Under the pieces are notes generated by a model. That model searched no databases, was not told the DNA's origin, and worked only from the letters and a program-made list of their open reading frames with translations. A stretch of DNA of 64,000 nucleotides, taken from the NCBI RefSeq assembly GCF_011516735.1, contig NZ_WOSX01000005.1, positions 1-64,000 of the forward strand. Direction: 5' to 3'. Origin of the DNA: Acetobacter fallax. Lineage in GTDB: Bacteria; Pseudomonadota; Alphaproteobacteria; Acetobacterales; Acetobacteraceae. Positions within the stretch are counted from its first letter, which is position 1; each line of letters begins with the position of its first letter. Of this stretch, positions 27,919 to 37,123 are shown piece after piece. The position numbers and the translations under genes were made by a program.

Positions 27919-29070
27919 GTGACTGATGGTCCGCTGATCTGGCTTCTGGCGGGAGAGGCCAGCGGCGATGTGCTTGGAGCGCGGCTGATGGCGGCGTTGC
28001 GACGGCGGCGGCCTGATCTTCGCTTTGCGGGGATTGGCGGGCTGCGGATGCAGGAGGGCGGGTTTGAGAGCCTGTTTCCGATGCAGGAGCTGGCAGTGAT
28101 GGGGCTGGTGGAGATTTTGCCCCGCATCCGCAGTCTGTCTCGTCGTCTGGATGATGCGGTCCGGCATATTGAGGCCCTGCGCCCTGATCTTGTGGTGACG
28201 ATTGACAGTCCGGGGTTTGCCTTGCGGCTGCTGCGGCGGATTTCGTCGTTCGGGATTCCCCGGGTGCATTATGTGGCGCCGCAGGTCTGGGCCTGGCGCG
28301 AGCACAGGGTGAAGAAATTTCCGGGTTTGTGGGAGCGGCTTCTGGTTCTGCTGCCCTTTGAGGAGACGTTTTTCCGGCGGCATGGGCTGGATGCGCGGTT
28401 TGTCGGGCATCCGGTGTTGCAGTCGGGGGCTGACACGGGGGACGCGGCGCGATTTCGTCTGCGTCATGGGCTGGCGGAGGATGCGCGGGTTTTGATTCTG
28501 ATGCCGGGGAGCCGGCGGTCTGAGGCGCCCCGTCTGCTGCCGGTTTTTGGGAAGATGCTGTCGTTGCTGCGGCGGCAGTTGCCGGATGTGGTTCCGGTGA
28601 TTCCGGTTTCGCCTGTGGTGGCGGAGACGGTTCTGAAGGCGACGGCGGGCTGGGCGGTGCAGCCGGTGATCGTGACGGAGACCGGGGACAAGCACGATGC
28701 GTTTGCGGCGGCGCGTGCGGCGCTGACCAAATCGGGCACGTCGACGCTGGAGCTGGCGCTGGCGGGTGTTCCGATGGCTGTGACCTATCGGGTGAATCCG
28801 CTGACGGCGGCGATTGCGCGGCGGCTGATCCGGGTTCCGTATGTTGCGATGGTCAATCTGCTGGCGGGGCGGATGCTGGTTCCGGAATTGTTGCAGGAGC
28901 AGTGTCGGCCGGATCTGCTGGCGGCGACGGTGGTGCGGCTGATGACGGCCCCTGTGGCGGCGGCGGCGCAGAAGGAGGGATTCAGGGAGTTGCTGGCTGG
29001 GTTGCGGGCGGCTGGCGCGATGGACCCGGCGGATGCGGCGGCGGATGAGATTCTGGCGATGCTGGGCTGA
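27919..29070 (+). CDS. lpxB: Lipid-A-disaccharide synthase
   Basis: A 383-residue glycosyltransferase family 19 enzyme that joins UDP-2,3-diacylglucosamine and lipid X in lipid A synthesis at the inner membrane. Diagnostic stretches are LLAGEASGDVLGARLMAALR, FAGIGGLRMQEGGFESLFPM, IDSPGFALRL, YVAPQVWAWREHR, LPFEETFF, FVGHPVLQ, LMPGSRRSE and ALTKSGTSTLELALAGVPMA. The start is GTG at 27919. No other lpx gene adjoins it, and the flanks are intergenic repeats. Confidence 0.95.
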   Translation: MTDGPLIWLLAGEASGDVLGARLMAALRRRRPDLRFAGIGGLRMQEGGFESLFPMQELAVMGLVEILPRIRSLSRRLDDAVRHIEALRPDLVVTIDSPGFALRLLRRISSFGIPRVHYVAPQVWAWREHRVKKFPGLWERLLVLLPFEETFFRRHGLDARFVGHPVLQSGADTGDAARFRLRHGLAEDARVLILMPGSRRSEAPRLLPVFGKMLSLLRRQLPDVVPVIPVSPVVAETVLKATAGWAVQPVIVTETGDKHDAFAAARAALTKSGTSTLELALAGVPMAVTYRVNPLTAAIARRLIRVPYVAMVNLLAGRMLVPELLQEQCRPDLLAATVVRLMTAPVAAAAQKEGFRELLAGLRAAGAMDPADAAADEILAMLG

Positions 29071-29114
29071 CAGGGTTTTGCCTGACGGGCGCCCGGTTGT
29101 GATGCGGGGGAAAG

Positions 29115-29411
29115 CGGGGCACGGCCCCGACCCCGGCAAAGGCTCTGTTATCATTGAGTGCTGGCTTCTTCACAGGGCTTTGCCCTGGAACCCACCAAAG
29201 GTCACAGACCTTTGGAAACCATTTTATGATTAATCAATCGGGGTGCAGGGGCCTGCGGTCCCTGCCGGGTTCGGGCAGAGCCCGGATTCTGCTAACCCTT
29301 TGAAAAATCACAGATCAACACGTAACGACAACAGAACCTTTGCAAACCTTTTATTTTAATGAATTGGGGTGAAGGGGTCCGCGACCCCTTCCGGGTGCGG
29401 GCAGAGCCCGT
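29115..29411. repeat. Tandem copies of the GC-rich palindromic intergenic repeat
   Basis: Contains GGGCTTTGCCCTGGAACCC, AAAGGTCACAGACCTTTGG, and two successive modules of the form TCGGGGTG-AGGGG-NNCCGCGA-CCCCT-CCGGGTTCGGGCAGAGCCCG (at 29238-29285 and 29364-29411). A linker rich in AACGNNAACAGAACCTTT lies between them. This is the fullest copy of the family in the window. Confidence 0.8.
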
Positions 29412-29476
29412 TTCCCTGGCCGGCGTCAACGAAAGTCTATGGGGCGCTCCAGGCAGAGGAGCTTCTGAAACAGTCT

Positions 29477-30100
29477 TTAATGCTCGTGGTAAGGTTTCGC
29501 TTCACGGACCTGGAACGGGACTGTTTTCCGGGAGCCGCCGAGGAAATGGAATTCGACGTTGACGGTCGTCCCCTGGCTGACGGTCACCCCTGGCGCGACA
29601 TGACAAACGAGATGATAGCCGCCCGGGGGAAAGACCAGGGTCTGTTTGGGCGGGATTGTCAGGTGAGTGAAGAGATCGCGGGTGAGCGTGGAGACTTCAA
29701 GATCGGAGTGATAGCCGAACATTGAGGTGCAGGAAGGAGAACTGATGCTGTCGATCAGATGGGGGCCATCCGAGGTGTTTTCCGCGGCGAAATAGGCCGC
29801 GACCAGGTCTGTTCCGGCGCTGACATGCTGCATCCAGGCATCGTGGATGACGATGTCGCGGGCAGCATTTTCCTGTCCGGGTATGTTGGCCCCAGTACCG
29901 TTCGGGTGCATTTCGGCTTCCTGACCGAGAGAGCTTCTCATCGGCTGATTCTGGCTGTCTCCCGAAGCGGCCGCCGGATTGTGCGGCGCGGCGCAGAGCA
30001 GGCCGATGGCGATGACGCTGCGGAGCGTGACGTGCCGTGTCCTGCCGGGTTCAGCGTCTTCTGTCTGATGGACGTTCCGGAATACGCAAAGATTTTTCAA
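29477..30100 (-). CDS. PCuAC-like periplasmic copper-chaperone family protein, altered metal site
   Basis: About 207 residues. The C-terminal ~120 residues have the PCuAC fold pattern: [60 protein letters not shown]. In classical PCuAC proteins copper(I) is held by H-x10-M-x21-H-x-M. Here the first His may be the one in FGYHSD and the second is in GYHLV, but both methionines are replaced (the last triad reads HLV). An N-terminal signal segment ([20 protein letters not shown]) indicates export, and a poorly conserved ~50-residue linker follows. The exact start is uncertain. Copper delivery is therefore doubtful. Confidence 0.72.
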   Translation of the reverse strand: MKNLCVFRNVHQTEDAEPGRTRHVTLRSVIAIGLLCAAPHNPAAASGDSQNQPMRSSLGQEAEMHPNGTGANIPGQENAARDIVIHDAWMQHVSAGTDLVAAYFAAENTSDGPHLIDSISSPSCTSMFGYHSDLEVSTLTRDLFTHLTIPPKQTLVFPPGGYHLVCHVAPGVTVSQGTTVNVEFHFLGGSRKTVPFQVREAKPYHEH

Positions 30101-30381
30101 GCCAGTTTCCCCTCCCCCGCACGCATAGCATTATGAGCATGCGGGCGACCATGTGGCCCGATCCGCATGGCTGCCGCAAACGTTACACGCCACGTCTCTC
30201 ACCGCGGGCTCTCGCGCGGAACAGCCTGTGTGAGACTTTTGTGTCAGCCCGGTCTATAATACCGTCGATTATTAAACGTTTTATGGTCCGGGGCGCATGG
30301 CAGGGTCCGGCTTATCGCGCCGCAGGACTTTATTCCGACTTTCACTCCGCCTTCGCGGCCCTGACCTGGATACGACTTACG
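30101..30381. other. Region upstream of nrdR
   Basis: The nrdR reading frame stays open back to 30037, but the upstream codons overlap the PCuAC-like gene on the other strand and show no domain. The region should hold the nrdR promoter. I saw no convincing NrdR box or other motif. Confidence 0.35.
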
Positions 30382-30849
30382 ATGCGATGCCCGTTCTGCA
30401 GCGATGCTGAAACACAGGTAAAGGACAGTCGTCCCACAGAGGATGGAACGGCGATCCGTCGCCGGCGGGCGTGTTCCACCTGCGGACAGCGCTTCACGAC
30501 GGTGGAGCGGGTGCAGCTTCGGGATCTGATCGTGGTCAAGGCGGATGGGCGGCGGGCGCCGTTTGACCGGGAGAAACTGGCCCGTTCGATCCGTATCGCG
30601 CTTCGGAAGCGGCCGGTTTCCGAGGAGCAGATCGAGCAGATGATCAGCGGGATCGCCCGGCGTCTGGAGGCCTCCGGCGAGGGGGAAATCCCGACGGCTC
30701 TTGTGGGCGAGCTGGCGATGGAGGCGCTGCACACGGTTGATGCGGTCGGGTATGTTCGCTTTGCCAGTGTGTATCGTGACTTTCGCGAGACAAAGGATTT
30801 TTCGGAGATCCTGACCCGGATTGATGACAGTAAGCGCGAGACGCAATAA
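30382..30849 (+). CDS. nrdR: Transcriptional repressor NrdR
   Basis: A 155-residue repressor of ribonucleotide reductase genes. It has the N-terminal zinc ribbon ([20 protein letters not shown], then [13 protein letters not shown], giving two Cys pairs) and an ATP-cone domain ([20 protein letters not shown] to [12 protein letters not shown]). The start at 30382 is set by the MRCP N-terminus shared by all NrdR proteins. It precedes nusB by about 107 bp. Confidence 0.96.
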   Translation: MRCPFCSDAETQVKDSRPTEDGTAIRRRRACSTCGQRFTTVERVQLRDLIVVKADGRRAPFDREKLARSIRIALRKRPVSEEQIEQMISGIARRLEASGEGEIPTALVGELAMEALHTVDAVGYVRFASVYRDFRETKDFSEILTRIDDSKRETQ

Positions 30850-30956
30850 ATGTGCATGACGACCGGGAGGGCTGGACCTGACCCGGCAAAGGGGCCATGA
30901 AGCGCCCCCCCGGACATCGGTCCGGAGAATACAGATCCTGTGCAGGAGGGACGCCG

Positions 30957-31571
30957 ATGACCCATTCAGACGAACGGCTGAGCCCGGCTCTGCGGCCGCG
31001 CACGGCGGCGCGTGTTGCGGCGGTGCAGGCGTTGTTTCAGATCGAGCAGGGCAATGACCGGCCTGAGCTGGTCATTGTTCAGTTTGTGCAGCACCGTTTC
31101 GGGGTCACGCTGGCGGGCGAGTCCTTTGAGGATGGCCATATTCCCGAAGCTGATGTGACGCTGTTTACCGGTCTTGTGCGGCGGGCGGCGGCGGCCACTG
31201 ACCGGGTTACGACGCTTCTGACGGAGACGTTGCCGGCCACATGGCCTGTGGCGCGGCTTGATCCGGTGCTGCGGGCGTTGTTCACGGTTGCCATTGCGGA
31301 GATGGAATCGCCGGATGCGCCGCCGGTGAAGATCATCATCAACGAGTATCTCGATGTGGCGCATGGCTTTTTTTCGGGTGACGAGCCGAAGCTGGTGAAT
31401 GGCGTGCTGGACACCATTGCGAAGCGGCTGAAGAACCCGGCGCCAGCGCCGGCCAGGGAAGAACCGGCCCGCGAAGAACCGGAGAGCGAAGAGCCGGCTG
31501 CTGAAGAAAAGACTGTGGTTCTGACAGAAAAGCAGCCAGATGCGGGCGCCGCTGATGACGGACGGGGCTGA
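30957..31571 (+). CDS. nusB: Transcription antitermination protein NusB
   Basis: A 204-residue protein. The NusB fold is seen in TAARVAAVQALFQIEQGN, LARLDPVLRALFTVAIAEME-like sequence and VKIIINEYLDVAHGFFSGDE to FVNGVLDTIAKRL-like sequence. It binds boxA RNA together with S10 during rRNA transcription. The C-terminal ~45 residues are an unusual low-complexity tail of repeated Glu-Glu-Pro units. AGGAGGG lies 7 bp before the ATG, which fixes the start. It overlaps thiL by 17 bp. Confidence 0.94.
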   Translation: MTHSDERLSPALRPRTAARVAAVQALFQIEQGNDRPELVIVQFVQHRFGVTLAGESFEDGHIPEADVTLFTGLVRRAAAATDRVTTLLTETLPATWPVARLDPVLRALFTVAIAEMESPDAPPVKIIINEYLDVAHGFFSGDEPKLVNGVLDTIAKRLKNPAPAPAREEPAREEPESEEPAAEEKTVVLTEKQPDAGAADDGRG

Positions 31572-32577
31572 GCCATCCGTTATTCCGGACGCGGAAGAGG
31601 ACATTGCGCCTCTTCCGGATGAGTTTGCCTTTATCCGACAGCATTTTCTGGCTCTGGCCGGACCGGAAGCGCTGGGGCTGACGGATGATGCAGCGATTTT
31701 TACACCTGAGCCCGGTCGGGATCTGGTGATTGCGGCGGATGCGATGGTGGAGGGCGTTCACTTCCTGTCGGATGATCCGCCTGACACGATCGGGCGCAAG
31801 CTGTTGCGGGCCAATCTTTCTGACATTGCGGCGATGGGTGCCCGGCCTTCCGGCTGGCTGCTGACTCTTGCCTGTCCGGGGCGGGCGGCTGAGCCCCGGT
31901 TTGATGAGGCATGGTTTCAGGCCTTTGCCGGGGGGCTGGCGGAGGATCAGCGTCTGTTCGGGGTGTCTCTTCTCGGCGGCGACACGACATCGACGCGTGG
32001 TCCGCTGGTTCTGTCGCTGACCATTCTTGGTGATGTCGCGCCGGGTCAGGCGTTACGACGCAACGGAGCGCGGGATGGCGACGGGTTGTGGGTGACGGGC
32101 ACGATTGGCGACGGGGCACTGGGACTCAGGGTGCTGCTGGGGGAGTTGCCTGATCGGGACGGGTGGCTCGCGGGCCGTTATCGCGTCCCCTGCCCCCGGC
32201 TGGGTCTTGAGCTTGCGGGGATCGCGCATGCGGCGATGGATGTCTCGGACGGGCTGGTTCAGGATGCGGGGCATCTGGCACGCGAGAGCGGGCTGGGTGT
32301 GGTGATTGAGGCGGATGCGGTTCCGCTCTCGGCGGCGGCGCGGGCTGTGGGGGGTGGTGAGGCGTTGTTGTCGGTTTGTCTGACTGGCGGGGACGATTAT
32401 GAGCTGCTGCTGGCGGTGCCTGACGATCGGGCCGCGGCGTTGCAGGCGTGTTGTGCGGCGCGGGACGTGCCGGTGACGCGGATCGGGCGGTTTGGTCCGG
32501 GACGGGTCGGAGCGAGGGTGCGCCGGTCGGACGGGACGGCGTTTCCGCTGGCGCGGCAGGGGTGGAGTCATCTGTGA
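31555..32577 (+). CDS. thiL: Thiamine-monophosphate kinase
   Basis: An enzyme of about 340 residues that makes thiamine diphosphate from thiamine monophosphate. Family motifs include LTDDAAIFTPEPGRDLVIAA, DAMVEGVHF, LRANLSDIAAMGARP, GGDTTSTRGPLVLSLTILGD, MDVSDGLVQDAGHLARES and CLTGGDDYELLLAVP. The start at 31555 lies inside the nusB end, giving translational coupling; an ATG at 31540 would add five residues. nusB-thiL pairing is common in alphaproteobacteria. Confidence 0.94.
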   Translation: MTDGAEPSVIPDAEEDIAPLPDEFAFIRQHFLALAGPEALGLTDDAAIFTPEPGRDLVIAADAMVEGVHFLSDDPPDTIGRKLLRANLSDIAAMGARPSGWLLTLACPGRAAEPRFDEAWFQAFAGGLAEDQRLFGVSLLGGDTTSTRGPLVLSLTILGDVAPGQALRRNGARDGDGLWVTGTIGDGALGLRVLLGELPDRDGWLAGRYRVPCPRLGLELAGIAHAAMDVSDGLVQDAGHLARESGLGVVIEADAVPLSAAARAVGGGEALLSVCLTGGDDYELLLAVPDDRAAALQACCAARDVPVTRIGRFGPGRVGARVRRSDGTAFPLARQGWSHL

Positions 32578-32940
32578 GGCGGGAGAGTGTTTCTCCAGGG
32601 GAAGATTATATCCGCCTCAGGCACAGAGACCCGTTTCATGATCGTGGCTTTTTCTGAAAAAACAGAATCAGGACATTAAAAAAGACATACCTTTCATATC
32701 CGGAATTAAAGGATCGTGGCGGCACAGACGGGATCTTTACGGAAACGGGGTTTCCGGTTGCATGAATCCTGCTTATCGTTCGTGCTTTCGTCGCTTTGAT
32801 GTCACCTGACGATTTATTTTCACCCTGGCGAACGTGATTGTACAAAGAATGGATTTTTGCGGCGCATCAGATGGTCCTGTTTTCCCTGGTACCGGAGATA
32901 TGCGTTCTGAATGGCAGTCCCATAATGTGAGAAGACAATC
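32578..32940. other. 360-bp intergenic region
   Basis: Lower in GC than the surrounding genes. Apart from an A/T run near 32660 (TTTTTCTGAAAAAACAG) I see no gene, RNA or repeat. It should contain the promoter of the following membrane-protein gene. Confidence 0.4.
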
Positions 32941-34197
32941 GTGAGCGCGTCTGCGGCAATTCCTTCTTCGTATTCGTATCGGGGGCGCGCCTCCGCGACG
33001 TGGCGGTTTCAGACCGGCACATGTCTTGTCGTTTTATCCAGTATTTTTAATGTTCTTCTTTGCTATATTAGTACGCGCGGATGGTTATACGTTAGCAGCG
33101 GCGTTGTTGCTGCTGTTGAGATGGCTATTCTCGTCGCTGGTTTTATTGTCATTCGGAAAATGATCAGCCGGCAGATTGTTATCGTGACGGGGCTTTCTGT
33201 TGCGTACATGATCGGTGCAAAACTGATCAATCCGGATCTTAGCTTAAAAATTCTCCATGATTTCGCAATAGCTTATATTTTTTACCAGATGGGGCGGATG
33301 TATGGCATTTCGCAGGCTCGCTCTGCTGTCCTGATCACGATGGTTCTGACGCTTGCGCTGGGTGCTTTCGAGATTGCCAGCCCGGTGGCGTTTGGTGAAT
33401 TTTTCAATATCTGGCGTTATTATGTTCAGAAGGGCGGCATATCCGCCACGACGATCAACTATAGCAATACGACCTTTTTTGCATCGGGCGACCGGATCGG
33501 GGTCAAGCGGACTTTTTTCCCTTTTCTGCTCGGTCCTCATCGCGTCTCGTCGATATTTCTCGAACCGGTTTCTCTTGGGAATTACGCAACGATTATTTTT
33601 GCGTGGTGTCTGGCCACCTGCCGCAATCGTCCGGGGCAGCGGCGGATTCTTCTGTTTGCATTGTGTTTTGCCTGTATTGTTCTGTGTGATTCACGGTTTG
33701 GCTCGATATGCTGCGCTCTTATGGTTTTTTTCCGGATTTCGCCGCTCCGCAGTTCCTCACTGGTTGCCTTCATCATGCCTGTCTGCTTTGCAACGATGCT
33801 CACGGTGGCAGGCTCGCTTCACGAAATACCGGGCTGGGTTCCGACCATCAGGAGTGATGATTTTTCGGGACGACTGCTGTTTTCGGGGGAACTTCTGAAT
33901 TACTGGAATCTGTCCGAGTGGTTCGCGTTTTCGCCATCGGCAATTTATACGGCCGATACCGGCTATGCTTACATCTTCAACAGTCTTGGCGTGCCTTTTG
34001 CGCTTGTTTACACGGCTTTGTTTGCGTTTTCGAAGTGTCGTAACCAGACCGCATCCATGATGAGAACCGGGATTTCGGTCTATTTTTCCGCGTCTCTGTG
34101 CATTGGTGCGTCGGTCTTCAGCATCAAGACGGCGGCTCTTTTATGGATGTTGTATGGGGCCACGCAGACTCCTGATCAGTCACCCCGGCGGGCCTGA
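32941..34197 (+). CDS. Polytopic membrane protein, polysaccharide polymerase-like
   Basis: A 418-residue integral membrane protein with about ten to eleven hydrophobic segments and a large loop around residues 145-200, which contains RVSSIFLEPVSLGNYATIIF. This arrangement (SxFxEP after a loop) resembles Wzy/GumE-type exopolysaccharide or O-antigen polymerases. It has no glycosyltransferase neighbours, and its base composition is more AT-rich than its flanks, suggesting transfer or loss of a cluster. The start is GTG at 32941. The function is an inference from topology and one motif. Confidence 0.6.
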   Translation: MSASAAIPSSYSYRGRASATWRFQTGTCLVVLSSIFNVLLCYISTRGWLYVSSGVVAAVEMAILVAGFIVIRKMISRQIVIVTGLSVAYMIGAKLINPDLSLKILHDFAIAYIFYQMGRMYGISQARSAVLITMVLTLALGAFEIASPVAFGEFFNIWRYYVQKGGISATTINYSNTTFFASGDRIGVKRTFFPFLLGPHRVSSIFLEPVSLGNYATIIFAWCLATCRNRPGQRRILLFALCFACIVLCDSRFGSICCALMVFFRISPLRSSSLVAFIMPVCFATMLTVAGSLHEIPGWVPTIRSDDFSGRLLFSGELLNYWNLSEWFAFSPSAIYTADTGYAYIFNSLGVPFALVYTALFAFSKCRNQTASMMRTGISVYFSASLCIGASVFSIKTAALLWMLYGATQTPDQSPRRA

Positions 34198-34235
34198 CAC
34201 CAGCGGTGTGTGACGATTGATTTGTGGGAGGGAAG

Positions 34236-34345
34236 CCGCGGGTGTTGCCCGGGTCCGGCGGGAACCCCGGGCTTCAATAAACACGCAACGCGAACAGAGT
34301 CTGTGCCGGGTTGCGGAGCGGAGCCCTGTCTGTCCCGCCTGTCAG
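34236..34345. repeat. Partial GC-rich palindromic intergenic repeat
   Basis: Contains CCGGGTCCGGCGGGAACCCCGG, the AACGCGAACAGAGTCTGTG linker and GCGGAGCGGAGCCCTG, which are diverged versions of the modules at 29.1 and 60.4 kb. Confidence 0.6.
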
Positions 34346-34480
34346 TGTCACGCAGGTCAGAGGGCCGCCTCTCTGCTATGACATGCTGTAGTCGGCTGTT
34401 GACGGACCTGAATCCGGCGACAGAGTGGGCTGATGACCGTATCCGGCACGGATTATGCCGGACAGAAAAGGACGAGCACC

Positions 34481-35179
34481 ATGCAAACACGTCTCACGGC
34501 CAGTGATGGCCACACGTTTTCCGCCTGGCAGGCGGGGGATCCCGACGCGCCTCATGCACTTGTTGTGGTTCAGGAAATCTTTGGTGTGAACCGGCATATG
34601 CGTCAGATGGCTGAGACGTTTGCGGCTCAGGGATTTTCGGTGCTGGTGCCGGCTTTATTCGACCGGGCTGAGGGTGATGTCGAGCTTGGTTACACGCAGG
34701 ATGACGTGAAGAAGGGGCTCGCGCTTCGGGCTGAAATTCCGCTGAAGGACACGCTGGCTGATCTGCGCGCCTGTGCACAGCATTTTCGTCAGCATGCGCC
34801 GCATCGGAAAGTGGGCATTATCGGATTCTGCTGGGGCGGGGCACTGGCGTGGGATGCGGCGACTGAGACGCATGATTTTTCAGCGGCTGTCGCGTGGTAT
34901 GGCGGCGGGATTGCTGCTCATAAAGATGCGGTGCCGCATTGTCCGGTTCAGCTTCATTTCGGGGGGCAGGACAGTTCGATTCCGCATACGGATGTTGCGG
35001 CGATCCGGGCGGCGCATCCTGAGATCGAAGTGTACGTTTATGATGATGCCGGACATGGGTTTGGTAACAGCGACCGGTCGAGTTTCAATGCCGCGGCCAG
35101 TCGTCTGGCGTGGGATCGCAGCATCACGTTTCTTGAAGCCGGGTTGCACACGAAGGGCAATATTCCGGACAGGTCATAA
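34481..35179 (+). CDS. Dienelactone hydrolase-family protein
   Basis: A 232-residue alpha/beta hydrolase of the dienelactone hydrolase family. The catalytic triad is visible as Cys in IIGFCWGGALAW, Asp in FGGQDSSIPHTD and His in DDAGHGFGNSDR. The conserved oxyanion-region sequence VVVQEIFGVNRHMRQM is also present. The start at 34481 follows AAGGACGAG at good spacing; 16 further in-frame codons upstream are unlikely to be translated. The substrate is unknown. A short membrane-protein gene follows after 21 bp. Confidence 0.9.
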   Translation: MQTRLTASDGHTFSAWQAGDPDAPHALVVVQEIFGVNRHMRQMAETFAAQGFSVLVPALFDRAEGDVELGYTQDDVKKGLALRAEIPLKDTLADLRACAQHFRQHAPHRKVGIIGFCWGGALAWDAATETHDFSAAVAWYGGGIAAHKDAVPHCPVQLHFGGQDSSIPHTDVAAIRAAHPEIEVYVYDDAGHGFGNSDRSSFNAAASRLAWDRSITFLEAGLHTKGNIPDRS

Positions 35180-35200
35180 CCCGGAGCGGAGAGAGTCGAT

Positions 35201-35398
35201 ATGGTGAAGATGACACCTGAGTTTCAGGCGCGGCAGAGGCCGGCGGCGGCGCTGATCGTGGCTGTGAGTATTGCGGCGGCTGGCGGACTGGTGACGCTTG
35301 TCCGCAAGGTGATGGGCGCGCGGCGGTCGAAGGCGGTGGTGGTGCCTGAGGTCGGGGCGCCTGGGGTGGCGCCGCGTACGGGAGCAGCGTCTCGCTGA
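35201..35398 (+). CDS. Small single-pass membrane protein, unknown
   Basis: A 65-residue ORF with one hydrophobic segment (AAALIVAVSIAAAGGLVTLV) between basic flanks and an Ala/Val/Pro-rich tail. A GGAGAG box 7 bp upstream of the ATG, and its location 21 bp after the hydrolase gene, support translation as part of that operon. I do not recognise a family. Confidence 0.5.
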   Translation: MVKMTPEFQARQRPAAALIVAVSIAAAGGLVTLVRKVMGARRSKAVVVPEVGAPGVAPRTGAASR

Positions 35399-35427
35399 CC
35401 CTCAGAAATCTGCTTATTTATCAACAA

Positions 35428-35535
35428 ATCGGGGTGAAGGGGTCCGCGACCCCTTCCGGGTTCGGGCAGAGCCCGGTCTTTTGCTAACCCTTTGAAAAAC
35501 CACAGAGCAACGCGCAACGCTAACAGAGCCTTTCC
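35428..35535. repeat. GC-rich palindromic intergenic repeat
   Basis: ATCGGGGTGAAGGGGTCCGC followed by GACCCCTTCCGGGTTCGGGC and AGAGCCCG, then the linker CTTTTGCTAACCCTTTGAAA and GCAACGCTAACAGAGCCTTT. It is nearly identical to the second module at 29.36 kb. Confidence 0.8.
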
Positions 35536-35584
35536 AGAAATCTGCGATTTTTGATGGTCATTACGGACAAAGTCCTGAGAGCGT

Positions 35585-37123
35585 TCACGCAACGGGCGCG
35601 TTGCGTGAAGCCAGATGCACGGCGTCTTCTGCTGCGCGGAAGAGTGCGCGGGCTTTGTGTTTTGTTTCGGCGCACTCCAGGGCGGGGACGCTGTCGGCGA
35701 CGACGCCGCAGCCGGCCTGGACGTGCATTGTGCCGTCCTTGATGACGGCCATGCGGAGGCCGATGCAGGTGTCCATATCGCCGCCGGCGCCGAAATATCC
35801 GATGCAGCCGGCATAGGTGGCGCGGCGGGTTCGTTCGACTTCGTCGATGATTTCCATGGCCCGGATTTTTGGAGCGCCGGTGAGGGTTCCGGCCGGGAAA
35901 GCGGCGATGAGGGCGTCGAGGGCTTCAAGGTCGGGTTTCAGCACGCCTTCGACGTTGGAGGAGATGTGCATGACGTGGCTGAAGCGCTCGATGACGAACT
36001 TTTCGGTCACCTTCACTGAGCCTGTGGTGCAGACACGGCCGACATCGTTGCGGCCCAGGTCGATGAGCATCAGATGTTCGGCGAGTTCTTTTTCGTCCGC
36101 GAGGAGTTCTTCTTCCAGGCGCTTGTCTTCCGCCGCGTCGGCGCCGCGGGGACGGGTGCCGGCGAGGGGGCGGACGGTCATTTTACCGTCACGGAGGCGC
36201 ACCAGGATTTCGGGCGAGGAGCCGACGAGGCAAAACTCACCGAAATTGAGATGGAACAGGAACGGGGCCGGATTGATGCGGCGCAGGGAACGGTAGAGCG
36301 AGAGCGTGGACAGGCCGAACGGGGTGGAGAAGCGCTGGCTCGGCACGACCTGGAAGGCGTCACCGGCGGTGATGTAGTCCTGGATGTGGGTGACGACGGC
36401 CTCGAATTCCGCTTCAGTGTAGGTTGAGCGGGGCGCTTCGAGGGCCGGGACATGTGGTTCGGCGGGCACGGTGAGAGGGGCGGCGAGGCAGGCGCGGGCC
36501 TCGCGGATGAGGGCTTCGGCGCGGTCGAAGGCGGCGTCCGGCGTGTCATCGGCGCGGGGGCGGATGGGGGCGGCGAGGATCAGTTCGTCTGTCACGGTGT
36601 CGAAGACCACGAACAGGCCGGGACGCATCATCACACCTTCCGGCAGCCCTAGATCGTCGACGGGTGCGTTGGGCAGGCGCTCCATCTGGCGCACCATGTC
36701 GTAGCCGAGATAGCCGAACAGGCCGGCGATCATGGGTGGCAGGCCCTCGGCGAGATCGAGGCGGTTCTGCCGGATCAGGGTGCGCAGACTTTCCAGCGGG
36801 GTGTCCGTGATGGGCGTGAACGCATCCGGATCGGCCTCCGGGCTGTGGTTTACCGCTGCTTTTCCGTCATGGCAGCGCCAGACGAGATCGGGACGCAGGG
36901 CGATGATGGAGTAGCGCCCGCGGGAGACGCCGCCTTCGACGGATTCGAGCAGGAGAGTGTTGCGACCGCTCGTATCGCCCAGGCTGGCCAGACGCATATA
37001 GGCGGCGACCGGTGTGAGCAGATCGGCGGCATCGACCGCGAAGACCACGCGGCTTTCGCCACGGCTCCAGGCTTCGGCGCAGTCGGCGCGGGTCGGGGAA
37101 TCGAGGGAGGCGAGACGCATCAT
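35585..37123 (-). CDS. trpE: Anthranilate synthase component I
   Basis: A 512-residue enzyme that converts chorismate and ammonia (or glutamine, with TrpG) to anthranilate in tryptophan synthesis. The N-terminal domain holds the feedback-binding LLES motif followed by a Ser (TLLLESVEGGVSRGRYSII). The catalytic domain includes FQVVPSQRFS, FCLVGSSPEILVR, PLAGTRPRG, LIDLGRNDVGRV, FPAGTLTGAPKIRAMEIID and RRATYAGCIGYFGAGG. It overlaps the end of ppiD by 4 bp. No trpG or trpDC gene is in the window. Confidence 0.95.
   Translation of the reverse strand: MMRLASLDSPTRADCAEAWSRGESRVVFAVDAADLLTPVAAYMRLASLGDTSGRNTLLLESVEGGVSRGRYSIIALRPDLVWRCHDGKAAVNHSPEADPDAFTPITDTPLESLRTLIRQNRLDLAEGLPPMIAGLFGYLGYDMVRQMERLPNAPVDDLGLPEGVMMRPGLFVVFDTVTDELILAAPIRPRADDTPDAAFDRAEALIREARACLAAPLTVPAEPHVPALEAPRSTYTEAEFEAVVTHIQDYITAGDAFQVVPSQRFSTPFGLSTLSLYRSLRRINPAPFLFHLNFGEFCLVGSSPEILVRLRDGKMTVRPLAGTRPRGADAAEDKRLEEELLADEKELAEHLMLIDLGRNDVGRVCTTGSVKVTEKFVIERFSHVMHISSNVEGVLKPDLEALDALIAAFPAGTLTGAPKIRAMEIIDEVERTRRATYAGCIGYFGAGGDMDTCIGLRMAVIKDGTMHVQAGCGVVADSVPALECAETKHKARALFRAAEDAVHLASRNAPVA

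Noticed and set aside
27895-29154. Minus-strand frame of 419 codons opposite lpxB
   Set aside because: Arg, Gln, Pro and His dominate, and there is no family signature. LpxB motifs on the other strand explain the region.
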